The notes under the pieces were generated by a model. That model did not search any database and was not told where the DNA came from. It saw nothing but the letters and a program-made list of their open reading frames with translations. From Paraburkholderia dioscoreae (GTDB lineage Bacteria > Pseudomonadota > Gammaproteobacteria > Burkholderiales > Burkholderiaceae), in the NCBI RefSeq assembly GCF_902459535.1, contig NZ_LR699553.1:1612001-1676000 (forward strand): DNA of 64,000 nt. The letters are read 5' to 3'. Shown here one piece after another: positions 1-9,166 of the stretch; positions within the stretch are counted from its first letter, which is position 1; each line of letters starts with the position of its first letter. The position numbers and the translations under genes are program-made.

Positions 1-1
1 C

Positions 2-355
2 CTCGCGCCGCGCCTCGAAAAGCAGTATCCGTCGCATCTGTCGGGCGGTCAGCAGCAGCGTGTGGCGATTGCCCGCGCGCTCGCCATGAACCCCGACGTC
101 ATGCTGTTCGACGAGCCGACTTCCGCGCTCGACCCCGAACTGGTCGGTGAAGTGCTGAAGGTCATGCAGAAGCTCGCCGAAGAAGGCCGCACGATGATCG
201 TCGTCACGCACGAAATGGGTTTCGCGCGCAACGTGTCGAACCATGTGATGTTCCTGCATCAAGGCCGCACCGAAGAAGAGGGCTTGCCCGCGGAAGTCCT
301 GAGCGCGCCGCGCAGCGAACGGCTCAAGCAGTTCCTGTCCGGCAGCCTGAAGTAA
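2..355 (+). CDS. ABC transporter ATP-binding protein for basic amino acids (3' part)
   Basis: The gene is cut by the left edge; only its C-terminal 117 residues are present. The ABC signature LSGGQQQR, Walker B VMLFDEP with D-loop SALD, and the switch histidine in VVTHEMGF are all visible, as in the HisP/GlnQ/AotP polar amino acid family. The subunit hydrolyses ATP on the cytoplasmic side to drive import. Its position just before an ArgR-like regulator and the arginine succinyltransferase operon matches the aot-argR order known in Pseudomonas aeruginosa, so arginine/ornithine uptake is the likely job. Substrate is inferred from context. Confidence 0.9.
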   Translation, partial: LAPRLEKQYPSHLSGGQQQRVAIARALAMNPDVMLFDEPTSALDPELVGEVLKVMQKLAEEGRTMIVVTHEMGFARNVSNHVMFLHQGRTEEEGLPAEVLSAPRSERLKQFLSGSLK

Positions 356-392
356 CGCGCGGCTCGCGCCGTAGCGTTTGATCCCGTCAGCG

Positions 393-1442
393 ATGGCCCG
401 CACGTCCAGCCCTGCTCGCACCACGCAAGTCGCCATCGTCGCGTTGCCGCCCGTGTCCATGTCGGGCGTCGGGCCGATTGTCGATGCGCTCAATCTCGCC
501 AATGAAATCGACGGCCGCGCGCTGTACCGCGTGCAGGTGTGTTCGTGGGACGGCCGCGCGGTGCCGCTTTCGGGCGGCGCGCACTGGGCCGCCGACGCCG
601 CCTTCGGCGATGCGATCTCCTGCGACTGGCTGATCATCGTCAGCGAGCGGTTCCAGCAGTTCGCCGACTATCGCCTCTTTCTGGCCAGCCTGTCGCGCGT
701 CGGCCAGCGCACGCCGCTCGTCACCGGGATTCACCACGGCGTATGGTGGCTCGCTATGGCCGGGCAGTTGTCCGGCTACCGCGTGAGCGTCAACTGGGAA
801 ACCTATCAGCAGTTCTCCGAGCAGTTCGAACGCTCCATCGTCACGCAACAGATCTTCGAAATCGACCGCGATCGCGCGACCTGCGCGGGCGGTCAGGCAA
901 CCGTCGACTTCATGCTGGCGATGATCGGCCGCGAGCACGGTCCCGAACTCGCGGATCGCATTGCCGACACGCTCGGCGTGGGCGCATTGCGCGCGGGTGA
1001 GGAGCGTCAGCGTATTCCGTTCGTGACCGCGCCGGGCGAGCGCCACCCGCGTCTGAACGACGCATTGCTGCTGATGGAAGCGAATATCGAGGATCCGCTT
1101 ACCACCGATGAGATCGCGGGTCTGGTCGGCGTGTCGCGGCGGCAGTTGGAACGTCTGTTTCGCCAGTATCTCGGCTCGATGCCGTCCAAATACTACCTGG
1201 GGCTGCGGCTTTCGAAAGCGCGCACGCAATTGCAGCGCACCAGCAAATCGGTGGTGCAGATCAGTCTGGCTTGCGGGTTTTCGTCGGCGGCGCACTTTTC
1301 GAATGCGTACCGCGAACGCTTTGGTGTCACACCGCGCGAGGATCGTCGTAACTGGATCGACAGGCAGACCGGCGCGAGCGGCGCCGCGGCCAGCGAGCCG
1401 CGGCCGGGCGCGCTGATCGAGCGGCCGGATCAGGCGGATTGA
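393..1442 (+). CDS. GlxA/AraC-family transcriptional regulator, ArgR-like
   Basis: 349 residues from ATG 393; a TTG at 378 in the same frame is an alternative start. The N-terminal half is a DJ-1/PfpI-like (GATase1-like) domain (about 10-180), and the C-terminal third is an AraC double helix-turn-helix containing DEIAGLVGVSRRQLERLF and the second-helix signature SLACGFSSAAHFSNAYRERF. This architecture is that of the P. aeruginosa ArgR activator of aru and aot genes. It lies 37 nt after the transporter ATPase and 239 nt before aruC. Inference: arginine-responsive activator of the succinyltransferase operon that follows. Confidence 0.9.
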   Translation: MARTSSPARTTQVAIVALPPVSMSGVGPIVDALNLANEIDGRALYRVQVCSWDGRAVPLSGGAHWAADAAFGDAISCDWLIIVSERFQQFADYRLFLASLSRVGQRTPLVTGIHHGVWWLAMAGQLSGYRVSVNWETYQQFSEQFERSIVTQQIFEIDRDRATCAGGQATVDFMLAMIGREHGPELADRIADTLGVGALRAGEERQRIPFVTAPGERHPRLNDALLLMEANIEDPLTTDEIAGLVGVSRRQLERLFRQYLGSMPSKYYLGLRLSKARTQLQRTSKSVVQISLACGFSSAAHFSNAYRERFGVTPREDRRNWIDRQTGASGAAASEPRPGALIERPDQAD

Positions 1443-1681
1443 GGCTTTGCCGAGGCTGCGCGGAAGCTTTGCCGAGGCGCGCTCCGAAGCACGAGATGAA
1501 GCGGCGCCGGGCAGAGGCTGATCTACGCAAAGAGGCGTGGTCGGGGGCTGGCGGCACAGCCCGCGCAAAATGCCGCCCGTTCGCGTGGAACCTCATAGAA
1601 AGCGTCGCGTATGCGCAAGACGTATTGCGCGCCGTTACCTACACTAGCTGTATCACCTCTCACCTGTAACGAGGATTTGCC

Positions 1682-2917
1682 ATGAACGACCTGACAGTGA
1701 CACGCCAGACCTTCGACGAAGTCATGGTGCCGGTGTTTTCTCCCGCCGCCTTCGTGCCGGACCGCGGTCTCGGCTCACGCGTCTGGGATACGCAGGGCCG
1801 CGACTATATCGACTTCGCCGGCGGCATCGCTGTCACCGCGCTCGGTCATGGGCATCCCGAACTGCTGAAAGTGCTGCACGAGCAGGGCGGCAAGCTGTGG
1901 CATATCGGCAATGGCTACACCAACGAGCCGGTGCTGCGTCTGGCCAAACGCCTCGAAGAGCTGACGTTCGCCGACCGCGCATTCTTCGCCAACTCGGGTG
2001 CGGAAGCGAATGAAGCCGCGTTGAAGCTGGCGCGCCGCGTCGCGTTCGATCGCCACGGCGCGGATAAATTCGAAATCGTCTCGTTTACGCAGTCGTTCCA
2101 CGGCCGCACGTTTTTCACGGTGAGCGTCGGCGGGCAGCCGAAGTATTCGGAAGGCTTCGGCCCGGTGCCGGCCGGCATCACCCACTTGCCGTACAACGAC
2201 ATCGAAGCGGCGAAAAAAGCCATCGGCGCGCAAACCTGCGCGGTGATCGTCGAGCCGATTCAGGGCGAAGGCGGCGTGATCCCGGCGGATCCGGCGTTCC
2301 TCAAGGCGCTGCGCGAAGCCTGCGATCAGCACGGCGCACTGCTGATTTTTGACGAGGTACAAACGGGTGTGGGCCGCAGCGGCTATTTCTACGCGTACCA
2401 GGAAACCGGCGTGACCCCGGACATCCTGACCACGGCCAAGGCGCTCGGCAACGGCTTCCCGATCGGCGCGATGCTGACCACCAACGAACTGGCCGCGTAT
2501 TTCAAGGTCGGCGTGCATGGCACGACATACGGCGGCAATCCGCTGGGCGCGGCGATCGCCGAAAAGGTGGTCGAGCTGATCAGTGATCCGAAGCTGCTCG
2601 AAGGCGTGGGTTCGCGCAGTGAAGCGCTGAAAGGCCATCTGGCGAAGCTGAACGAACGCTTTGGCCTGTTCACGGAAGTGCGCGGCCGTGGGCTGCTGAT
2701 CGGTGCGGAACTGACCGCCGCATTCAAGGGCCGCGCGAAAGATTTCGTTACCGCCGCCGGCCAGCATGGCGTGATCATGCTGATGGCCGGTCCTGACGTG
2801 CTGCGGTTCGTGCCGTCGCTGATCATGCCGCTCGACGATATGAACGAAGGCTTCGCGCGTCTGACCAGGGCGATCGAGGGCATTGTCGGCGCGAAGGCCG
2901 AAGCGGCGTCGCACTGA
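1682..2917 (+). CDS. astC: Succinylornithine/acetylornithine aminotransferase
   Basis: 411 residues, class III PLP-dependent aminotransferase. Visible motifs are FANSGAEANEAALKLAR, the PLP-contacting Asp in IFDEVQTGVGRSG and the Schiff-base lysine in TTAKALGNGFPIGA. In the AST pathway the enzyme moves the amino group of N2-succinylornithine to 2-oxoglutarate, giving succinylglutamate semialdehyde. The start follows an AACGAGG ribosome-binding site. It is the first gene of aruC-aruF-aruG-astD-astB-astE, the order found in P. aeruginosa, where the protein (AruC) also serves as N-acetylornithine aminotransferase. Confidence 0.95.
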   Translation: MNDLTVTRQTFDEVMVPVFSPAAFVPDRGLGSRVWDTQGRDYIDFAGGIAVTALGHGHPELLKVLHEQGGKLWHIGNGYTNEPVLRLAKRLEELTFADRAFFANSGAEANEAALKLARRVAFDRHGADKFEIVSFTQSFHGRTFFTVSVGGQPKYSEGFGPVPAGITHLPYNDIEAAKKAIGAQTCAVIVEPIQGEGGVIPADPAFLKALREACDQHGALLIFDEVQTGVGRSGYFYAYQETGVTPDILTTAKALGNGFPIGAMLTTNELAAYFKVGVHGTTYGGNPLGAAIAEKVVELISDPKLLEGVGSRSEALKGHLAKLNERFGLFTEVRGRGLLIGAELTAAFKGRAKDFVTAAGQHGVIMLMAGPDVLRFVPSLIMPLDDMNEGFARLTRAIEGIVGAKAEAASH

Positions 2918-2955
2918 GCCACAGCATTGATCACGCGTCACATTCAACAGGAACG

Positions 2956-4017
2956 ATGATGCTCTTCGTACGCCCAGGCCGCCTCGCCGATCTCGATGCG
3001 CTCGAGCATATGGCGCGCACCGCGCAACCGGTGCTGCATTCCCTGCCGCACGACCGGCGTGCGCTCGAAGCGCGCGTCGCATTGTCGGAAGACTCGTTTC
3101 GCGCGGAGGTCGATTTTCCGGGCGAGGAGTTCTATCTGTTCGTGCTCGAAGATGCGTCAAGCGGCAAGCTGATGGGTACGGCGAGCATCGTCGCCGCAGC
3201 CGGTTACTCGGACCCGTTCTACGCGTTTCGCAACGACGCGCTGATTCACGCATCGCGCGAACTGCATGTGAATCGCAAGATTCACGCGCTGACCATGTCG
3301 CATGAGCTAACCGGCAAGAGCCGCCTCGCCGGCTATTACATCGATCCGTCGCTGCGGGGCGACGCCGCCGCGCATCTGATGTCGCGCGCACGGATGATGT
3401 ATATCGCCGCCAATCGCAAGCGCTTCACGTCCGAGGTGTTTTCGCTGCTGCTCGGCGTCACCGACGAGAACGGCGTTTCGCCATTCTGGGAAGCGGTGGG
3501 GCGCAAGTTCTTCGGCCGCGACTTCGCGGACATCGAAATCGAATCGGGTGGCCGCAGCCGCACGTTTATCGCCGAAGTAATGCCCACCTATCCCATCTAT
3601 GTGCCGTTGCTGCCGGAGGCGGCGCAGCGTGTGCTCGGCGAGCCGGATTCGAAGGCCTTGCTCGCGTATGACATTCATCTCGAAGAAGGCTTCGAGACCG
3701 ATCGCTATGTCGACATTTTCGACGCGGGTCCGGTGCTGACCGCACAAGTGGATCGCAGCGCCTGTGTCACGCGCAACGAAACGCGCGTGGTGCATGAGAA
3801 CGATGCGGCCGCTAACGGCTCGACGTATCTGATCGCGCATAACGCCGCCGACGGCGAGTTCCGCTGCGTGCTCGGCGAACTGGCGGCGGGCAAAGCGGCC
3901 GCCGCGCCGTTGCCGCACGCGGCGCGCGCCGTGCTCGGCGTAGAGGAGGGCGACACGGTGCGCTGCGTGCCGCTGCACGCGTCGCAGCAGGATGAACAAT
4001 CGGGAGAGGCACGATGA
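2956..4017 (+). CDS. aruF: Arginine N-succinyltransferase, alpha subunit
   Basis: 353 residues, AstA/AruF family (GNAT-like fold). It carries the family motif VDIFDAGP near the C-terminus and the block LAGYYIDPSLRG in the middle. With AruG it transfers succinyl from succinyl-CoA to the alpha-amino group of arginine or ornithine, the first step of the AST pathway. ATG 2956 and ATG 2959 are both possible starts; AACAGGAAC precedes them. The stop overlaps the aruG start in ATGA, so the two subunits should be made in step. Confidence 0.95.
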   Translation: MMLFVRPGRLADLDALEHMARTAQPVLHSLPHDRRALEARVALSEDSFRAEVDFPGEEFYLFVLEDASSGKLMGTASIVAAAGYSDPFYAFRNDALIHASRELHVNRKIHALTMSHELTGKSRLAGYYIDPSLRGDAAAHLMSRARMMYIAANRKRFTSEVFSLLLGVTDENGVSPFWEAVGRKFFGRDFADIEIESGGRSRTFIAEVMPTYPIYVPLLPEAAQRVLGEPDSKALLAYDIHLEEGFETDRYVDIFDAGPVLTAQVDRSACVTRNETRVVHENDAAANGSTYLIAHNAADGEFRCVLGELAAGKAAAAPLPHAARAVLGVEEGDTVRCVPLHASQQDEQSGEAR

Positions 4018-5045
4018 TCGTCGTTCGCGTTGTGCAACGAGGCGATGTGGACGCGCTGATGCGGCTCGCGCAGGAAACCGGCCCAGGCCTCACCACCTTC
4101 AAGCCTGACCGCGATGCACTCGCGGCACGCGTGGAACGCGCGCGCCGCACGATGGAAGACAAGGCCGAGCCGTATGAAGCCGGCTACTTCTTCGTGATGG
4201 AAGACACCGATACCGGCGACGTGGCCGGTGTGTGCGGAATCGAAACAGCGGTAGGCCTGCAACAGCCGTTCTACAACTATCGCGTGAGCACGGTGGTGCA
4301 CGCGAGCCAGGATCTCGGGATCTGGACGCGCATGCGCGCGCTGAACATCTCGCACGACCTGACGGGTTACGCGGAAGTGTGCTCGCTGTTCCTCAGCCCG
4401 CGTTATCGCACGAGCGGCGTGGGCGGCTTGCTGTCGCGTTCGCGCTTCATGTTTCTCGCGCAGTTTCGCGAGCGCTTTCCGCAGCGTCTGTGCGCGGAAT
4501 TGCGCGGCCATTTCGATGCGGAAGGCAGCTCGCCGTTCTGGCGCGCGGTCGGCTCGCATTTCTACCAGATCGATTTCAACGCGGCGGACTATCTGAGTTC
4601 GCACGGCCGCAAGGCGTTTCTCGCCGAGCTGATGCCGCGCTATCCGGTGTATGTCGAGTTGTTGCCGGAAGAGGCGCAGGACTGCGTCGGCCTCACGCAT
4701 AGCGACACGATTCCGGCGCGCCGTATGCTCGAAGCAGAAGGGCTGCGCTACGAGAATCACGTCGATATCTTCGATGCGGGTCCGGTGCTCGAATGCCATA
4801 TCGCCGATTTGCGCACGGTGCGCGAGAGCGTGGTGGTGCCGGTCGAAATCGGCGAATCGGGAGCGCCGCAAGATGGGCGCAAATCGATGGTGTCGAATAC
4901 GTCGTTGGGCGATTTTCGCGTCGGCGTGGTGGCGGGCGTGCCGCAGGACGGCGTGTTCCGCCTGAGCGCGGCCGAGGCCTCGGCACTCGACGTCAAGGCG
5001 GGCGACCTCGTGCGCGTGCTGCCGCAGAAACACAAACAGGGATGA
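4014..5045 (+). CDS. aruG: Arginine N-succinyltransferase, beta subunit
   Basis: 343 residues, paralogous to AruF, sharing NISHDLTGYAEV, LSPRYRTSGVGGLLSRSRF and the C-terminal VDIFDAGPVLECH. It forms the hetero-oligomeric succinyltransferase with AruF. Two tandem astA-type genes are normal in Pseudomonas and Burkholderia, whereas Escherichia coli has a single AstA. The start overlaps the aruF stop by 4 nt, and the stop lies just before the astD ribosome-binding site. Confidence 0.95.
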   Translation: MIVVRVVQRGDVDALMRLAQETGPGLTTFKPDRDALAARVERARRTMEDKAEPYEAGYFFVMEDTDTGDVAGVCGIETAVGLQQPFYNYRVSTVVHASQDLGIWTRMRALNISHDLTGYAEVCSLFLSPRYRTSGVGGLLSRSRFMFLAQFRERFPQRLCAELRGHFDAEGSSPFWRAVGSHFYQIDFNAADYLSSHGRKAFLAELMPRYPVYVELLPEEAQDCVGLTHSDTIPARRMLEAEGLRYENHVDIFDAGPVLECHIADLRTVRESVVVPVEIGESGAPQDGRKSMVSNTSLGDFRVGVVAGVPQDGVFRLSAAEASALDVKAGDLVRVLPQKHKQG

Positions 5046-5047
5046 TC

Positions 5048-6511
5048 ATGAGCGAGCTTTTCATCGGCGGCGAATGGGCCGCCGGCACAGGACCCGCATT
5101 CGCGTCGCACAACCCGGGCACGGGCGCGGCGGTGTGGGAAGGCAACAGCGCGTCGGCTGACGACGTGGACCGTGCGGTGCGCAGCGCGCGCCGTGCGTTT
5201 GCCGCCTGGTCGGCGTTGAGTCTCGACGAGCGTTGCGCGGTAGTGCGCCGCTTCGCTGCGCTCGTCACCGAACGCAAGGAGGCGCTGGCCGAAGCGATCG
5301 GCCGTGAAACCGGCAAGCCGTTGTGGGAAGCGCGCACGGAAGCCGCTTCGATGGCGGCCAAGGTCGAGATTTCGATTCAGGCCTATAACGAACGCACTGG
5401 CGAAAAGCGCTCGGCGATGGCGGACGGCACGGCCGTGTTGCGGCATCGTCCGCATGGCGTGGTGGCCGTGTTCGGGCCGTATAACTTTCCTGGACATTTG
5501 CCGAACGGCCATATCGTGCCGGCGCTGATCGCGGGCAATGCGGTCGTGTTCAAGCCGTCCGAACTCGCGCCCGGCGTGGCCGCGCTCACCGTGCAGATCT
5601 GGCGTGACGCCGGTTTGCCGGCAGGCGTGCTGAACCTCGTGCAGGGCGAGAAAGACACCGGCATTGCGTTGGCGAATCACCGGCAGATAGACGGCCTGTT
5701 CTTCACAGGTAGTTCGGATACCGGAACATTGCTGCACAAGCAGTTCGGCGGCCGCCCCGAGATCGTGCTGGCGCTGGAAATGGGCGGCAACAATCCGCTC
5801 GTGATCGGACCGGTGGCCGATGTCGATGCCGCTGTACATCACACGATCCAGTCGGCGTTTCTGTCGGCAGGCCAGCGTTGCACGTGTGCGCGCCGTATTT
5901 TCGTGCCGAACGACGCAGCCGGCGATCGTTTCATGGAGCGCTTCACCGAAGTCACCTCGCGCATCACGGTCGGCGAATATAACGCCGATCCGCAACCGTT
6001 CATGGGCGCGGTGATTTCGGCGCGCGCGGCGTCGCGTCTCGTCGCCGCGCAGGAACGCTTGCTGGCTGACGGCGCCAAAGCATTGCTGAAGATGGAGCAA
6101 CGCGATCCGAAGCTCGGCTTCGTCACGCCCGCGATTCTCGACGTCACGAACGTGGCGAATCTGCCGGACGAAGAACACTTCGGTCCTTTGGCGCAGATCA
6201 TCCGCTACGGCAGCTTTAACGAAGCGCTGGAACAGGCCAACGACACCGAGTTCGGCCTCTCGGCGGGCCTCCTCGCCGACGACGAAGCGCTCTGGGTGCA
6301 CTTCCAGCGCACCATCCGCGCGGGCATCGTCAACTGGAACCGGCCGACCAACGGCGCCTCGTCGGGCGCGCCGTTCGGCGGTCCGGGCCGCTCGGGCAAT
6401 CACCGGCCGAGCGCGTACTACGCTGCCGACTACTGCGCGTTCCCGATGGCTTCCGTCGAAAGCGCGCAACTGCAAATGCCCGCGAGCGTCTCGCCGGGCC
6501 TTCAATTCTAA
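5048..6511 (+). CDS. astD: N-succinylglutamate 5-semialdehyde dehydrogenase
   Basis: 487 residues from ATG 5048, preceded by AGGG at 5038-5041 with 6-nt spacing; ATG 5042, overlapping the aruG stop, is the alternative. The reading frame is open further upstream, but that part is only the shadow of aruG. Aldehyde dehydrogenase superfamily: cofactor loop VFGPYNFPGHLPNGH, catalytic Glu in LEMGGNNP and nucleophile Cys in SAGQRCTCARR. It oxidises succinylglutamate semialdehyde to succinylglutamate with NAD+. The length equals known AstD proteins. Confidence 0.95.
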   Translation: MSELFIGGEWAAGTGPAFASHNPGTGAAVWEGNSASADDVDRAVRSARRAFAAWSALSLDERCAVVRRFAALVTERKEALAEAIGRETGKPLWEARTEAASMAAKVEISIQAYNERTGEKRSAMADGTAVLRHRPHGVVAVFGPYNFPGHLPNGHIVPALIAGNAVVFKPSELAPGVAALTVQIWRDAGLPAGVLNLVQGEKDTGIALANHRQIDGLFFTGSSDTGTLLHKQFGGRPEIVLALEMGGNNPLVIGPVADVDAAVHHTIQSAFLSAGQRCTCARRIFVPNDAAGDRFMERFTEVTSRITVGEYNADPQPFMGAVISARAASRLVAAQERLLADGAKALLKMEQRDPKLGFVTPAILDVTNVANLPDEEHFGPLAQIIRYGSFNEALEQANDTEFGLSAGLLADDEALWVHFQRTIRAGIVNWNRPTNGASSGAPFGGPGRSGNHRPSAYYAADYCAFPMASVESAQLQMPASVSPGLQF

Positions 6512-6520
6512 GGATCGACG

Positions 6521-7861
6521 ATGCAAGCCACTGAAGCCAATTTCGACGGCCTGGTCGGCCCGACCCACAACTACGCGGGGCTCTCGTTCGGCAACGTCGC
6601 GTCGCAGAACAACGAGAAGTCGGTTGCGAATCCGAAGGCAGCGGCCAAACAGGGCCTGCGCAAGATGAAGCAACTGGCCGATCTCGGCTTTCATCAGGGC
6701 GTGTTGCCGCCGCAGGAGCGTCCGTCGATGCGTCTGTTGCGCGAGCTCGGTTTTTCCGGCGACGACGCAACGGTGATCGCGCGCGTGGCGCGAGACGCGC
6801 CCGAGTTGCTCGCCGCGGCAAGTTCGGCTTCGGCAATGTGGACCGCGAACGCGGCGACCGTGAGTCCGTCCGCCGATACGCACGACGGCCGCGTGCATTT
6901 CACGCCGGCCAATCTGTGCAGCAAGCTGCACCGCGCGATCGAACACGAATCGACGCGCCGCACGTTGCGCACGATTTTCAACGACGCCGACCGTTTCGTG
7001 GTGCACGAGGCATTGCCCGGCACGCCCGCGCTCGGCGACGAAGGCGCGGCGAATCACACGCGCTTTTGCGAGGAATACGGCGCGCGTGGCGTCGAATTCT
7101 TCGTGTATGGCCGCAGCGAGTATCGTCGCGGACCCGAGCCGAAGCGCTTCCCGGCGCGTCAAAGCTTCGAGGCGAGCCGCGCGGTGGCGCACCGTCATGG
7201 CCTCGCCGACGCGGCCACGGTGTACGCGCAGCAGAACCCCGACGTGATCGACGCCGGTGTGTTCCACAACGACGTGATCGCGGTCGGCAATCGCAACACG
7301 CTGTTCTGTCATCAGTTTGCGTTCGTCGAACAGAACGCGGTGTACGACGAATTGCGCGCGAAACTCTCCGGCCTGAAAGCCGGCTTCAACGTGATCGAAG
7401 TGCCGGACGCTCAGGTGAGCGTTGCCGATGCGGTCAGTTCGTATCTGTTCAACAGCCAGTTGCTGACGCGGCCGGAGGGCAAGCAGGTGCTGGTGGTGCC
7501 GCAGGAATGCCGCGAAAACCCGCGCGTGGCCGCTTACCTCGACGACCTGACCGCGCGCACGGGCCCGATCGACGACGTGCTGGTGTTCGATCTGCGCGAA
7601 AGCATGAAGAACGGCGGCGGCCCGGCATGCCTGCGTCTGCGTGTGGTGCTCGACGACGCGGAACGCGCGGCGGTGACACAAGGCGTGTGGATCGACGACG
7701 CGTTGTTCGGCCGTCTGGATGCGTGGATCGAGAAACATTATCGCGACCGTCTCGCACCGGCCGATCTGACCGATCCGCATCTGCTCGCCGAGTCGCGCAC
7801 CGCACTCGACGAACTGACGCAGATTCTCGGCCTGGGTTCGCTGTATGACTTCCAGCGCTGA
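6521..7861 (+). CDS. astB: N-succinylarginine dihydrolase
   Basis: 446 residues, AstB family of the amidinotransferase/penteins fold. The N-terminus EANFDGLVGPTHNYAGLS is diagnostic; the catalytic His lies in FHNDVIAVGN and the catalytic Cys in NGGGPACLRLRVV. It hydrolyses succinylarginine to succinylornithine, two ammonia and CO2. The ATG follows AAGGATCG nine bases after the astD stop. Its 3' end overlaps astE by 17 nt. Confidence 0.95.
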   Translation: MQATEANFDGLVGPTHNYAGLSFGNVASQNNEKSVANPKAAAKQGLRKMKQLADLGFHQGVLPPQERPSMRLLRELGFSGDDATVIARVARDAPELLAAASSASAMWTANAATVSPSADTHDGRVHFTPANLCSKLHRAIEHESTRRTLRTIFNDADRFVVHEALPGTPALGDEGAANHTRFCEEYGARGVEFFVYGRSEYRRGPEPKRFPARQSFEASRAVAHRHGLADAATVYAQQNPDVIDAGVFHNDVIAVGNRNTLFCHQFAFVEQNAVYDELRAKLSGLKAGFNVIEVPDAQVSVADAVSSYLFNSQLLTRPEGKQVLVVPQECRENPRVAAYLDDLTARTGPIDDVLVFDLRESMKNGGGPACLRLRVVLDDAERAAVTQGVWIDDALFGRLDAWIEKHYRDRLAPADLTDPHLLAESRTALDELTQILGLGSLYDFQR

Positions 7862-8897
7862 ACGCGGCATGCCGGTTTCGCTGCTCGACGATTTTCTCGC
7901 TTATACGCTGGCCGGTACGCGGCCGGCCGCGCATGAAGCACAGGGCACGTGTGCTGGCGGCGTGCGCTGGTCGTGGCTGGACGATGGCGTACTGCTGATG
8001 GAGCCCGCGGCGCCGGAAGAGGGCATACGCAGTGTGCTCGTCTCCGCCGGCGTGCATGGCGACGAAACCGCGCCGATCGAACTGCTCGCGTTTCTCGTGC
8101 GCGACATCGCGCATGGCACCGCGGCGCTGACCTGCCGCCTGCTGGTGATTCTCGGCAACGTCGACGCAATGCGCGAAGCGTGCCGTTATCGCGACGACGA
8201 TCTGAACCGGCTCTTCGGCGGCCGTCATCTGCAGGTGCCGCAGAGCCGCGAGGCGCCGCGTGCGGCGGCGCTGGAGCGCGCCGCCACGCAGTTTTTCGGG
8301 GCGGCGCCGGACGATCCCGGCGCGCGCTGGCATATCGACATGCACACGGCTATCCGCGCGTCCGCCTTCGAGCAATTCGCGTTGCTGCCACATACCGGCA
8401 AGCCGTTTTCGCGCGCGATGTTCGAGTGGCTCGGCGAGGCGCGCATCAGTGCGGTGCTGTTGCACACCACCAAAGGCAACACGTATTCGCATTTCACCGC
8501 GCAGGCATGTGGCGCACAAGCGTGCACGCTGGAACTCGGCAAGGTGCGTCCGTTCGGGCAGAACGATCTGACGCGTTTCGCGGGAGCCGATCATGCGGTG
8601 CGGCACCTCGTGGCCGGCATGCGCGGCGGGGTGAGCGCGCATATGCCGAGGGCGTTTACGGTAATCGACCAGATCACCAAACAGAGCGAAGCATTCGAAT
8701 TACTGGTCGCGGCCGACGTCGCGAATTTCACGCCGTTCGCAAAAGACACGGTGCTCGCGCGCGATGGCGATTATCGCTATGTCGTGCGTCACGACGAGGA
8801 GCGTCTCGTGTTTCCGAACGCGACGGTCAAGCCCGGTTTGCGCGCCGGCCTGATGGTCATCGAAACGACGCAGGACACGCTCTCGAAGCTCGTGTAG
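7845..8897 (+). CDS. astE: Succinylglutamate desuccinylase
   Basis: 350 residues, zinc-dependent M14-like AstE/AspA family. The zinc ligands are visible in AGVHGDETAPIEL (His, Glu) and in IDMHTAIR (His), and the catalytic Glu in CTLELGKVRPFG. It releases glutamate and succinate, ending the pathway. The start at 7845 overlaps astB; ATG 7869 (MPVSLLDDF) would give an N-terminus closer to E. coli AstE and is equally possible. Last gene of the operon; a hairpin follows at 8910. Confidence 0.93.
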   Translation: MTSSAERGMPVSLLDDFLAYTLAGTRPAAHEAQGTCAGGVRWSWLDDGVLLMEPAAPEEGIRSVLVSAGVHGDETAPIELLAFLVRDIAHGTAALTCRLLVILGNVDAMREACRYRDDDLNRLFGGRHLQVPQSREAPRAAALERAATQFFGAAPDDPGARWHIDMHTAIRASAFEQFALLPHTGKPFSRAMFEWLGEARISAVLLHTTKGNTYSHFTAQACGAQACTLELGKVRPFGQNDLTRFAGADHAVRHLVAGMRGGVSAHMPRAFTVIDQITKQSEAFELLVAADVANFTPFAKDTVLARDGDYRYVVRHDEERLVFPNATVKPGLRAGLMVIETTQDTLSKLV

Positions 8898-8909
8898 TCC
8901 ACACAGGAG

Positions 8910-8932
8910 CCCGCGACCGTGCGCGCGGGTTT
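8910..8932 (+). terminator. Possible intrinsic terminator after astE
   Basis: A CCCGCG/CGCGGG stem with an 8-nt loop is followed by only three T, 13 nt after the astE stop. The U-tract is short, so termination strength is doubtful. Confidence 0.4.
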
Positions 8933-9166
8933 GCCTGAACGCGACATTTATTTACAGCTTCACACCTTCGGCTCACGGCGTTCGCTCCACGACGCGCCGG
9001 GCGGCGCGCCCGCAGGGGCGGCAAACGCAGCCTGTACAATCGCGGCCTCGCGGCTGTTGCGCTGCATCACGCCGGCCGCACGAGTTTGAATCGCATTTTT
9101 GGCGCGGCAATCATGCTTGCCCGGATTCGGCTCCGTCTTGTTCAATACCGTAGAGGAACACCCGTA

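Noticed and set aside
1775..3391. Long minus-strand open frame opposite astC/aruF
   Set aside because: Shadow of strongly supported genes; composition typical of antisense frames.
4757..7870. Very long minus-strand open frame (about 1037 codons) opposite aruG-astD-astB
   Set aside because: It mirrors well-supported AST genes, has no domain motif and is rich in Arg/His/Ala as expected for an antisense frame in GC-rich DNA.
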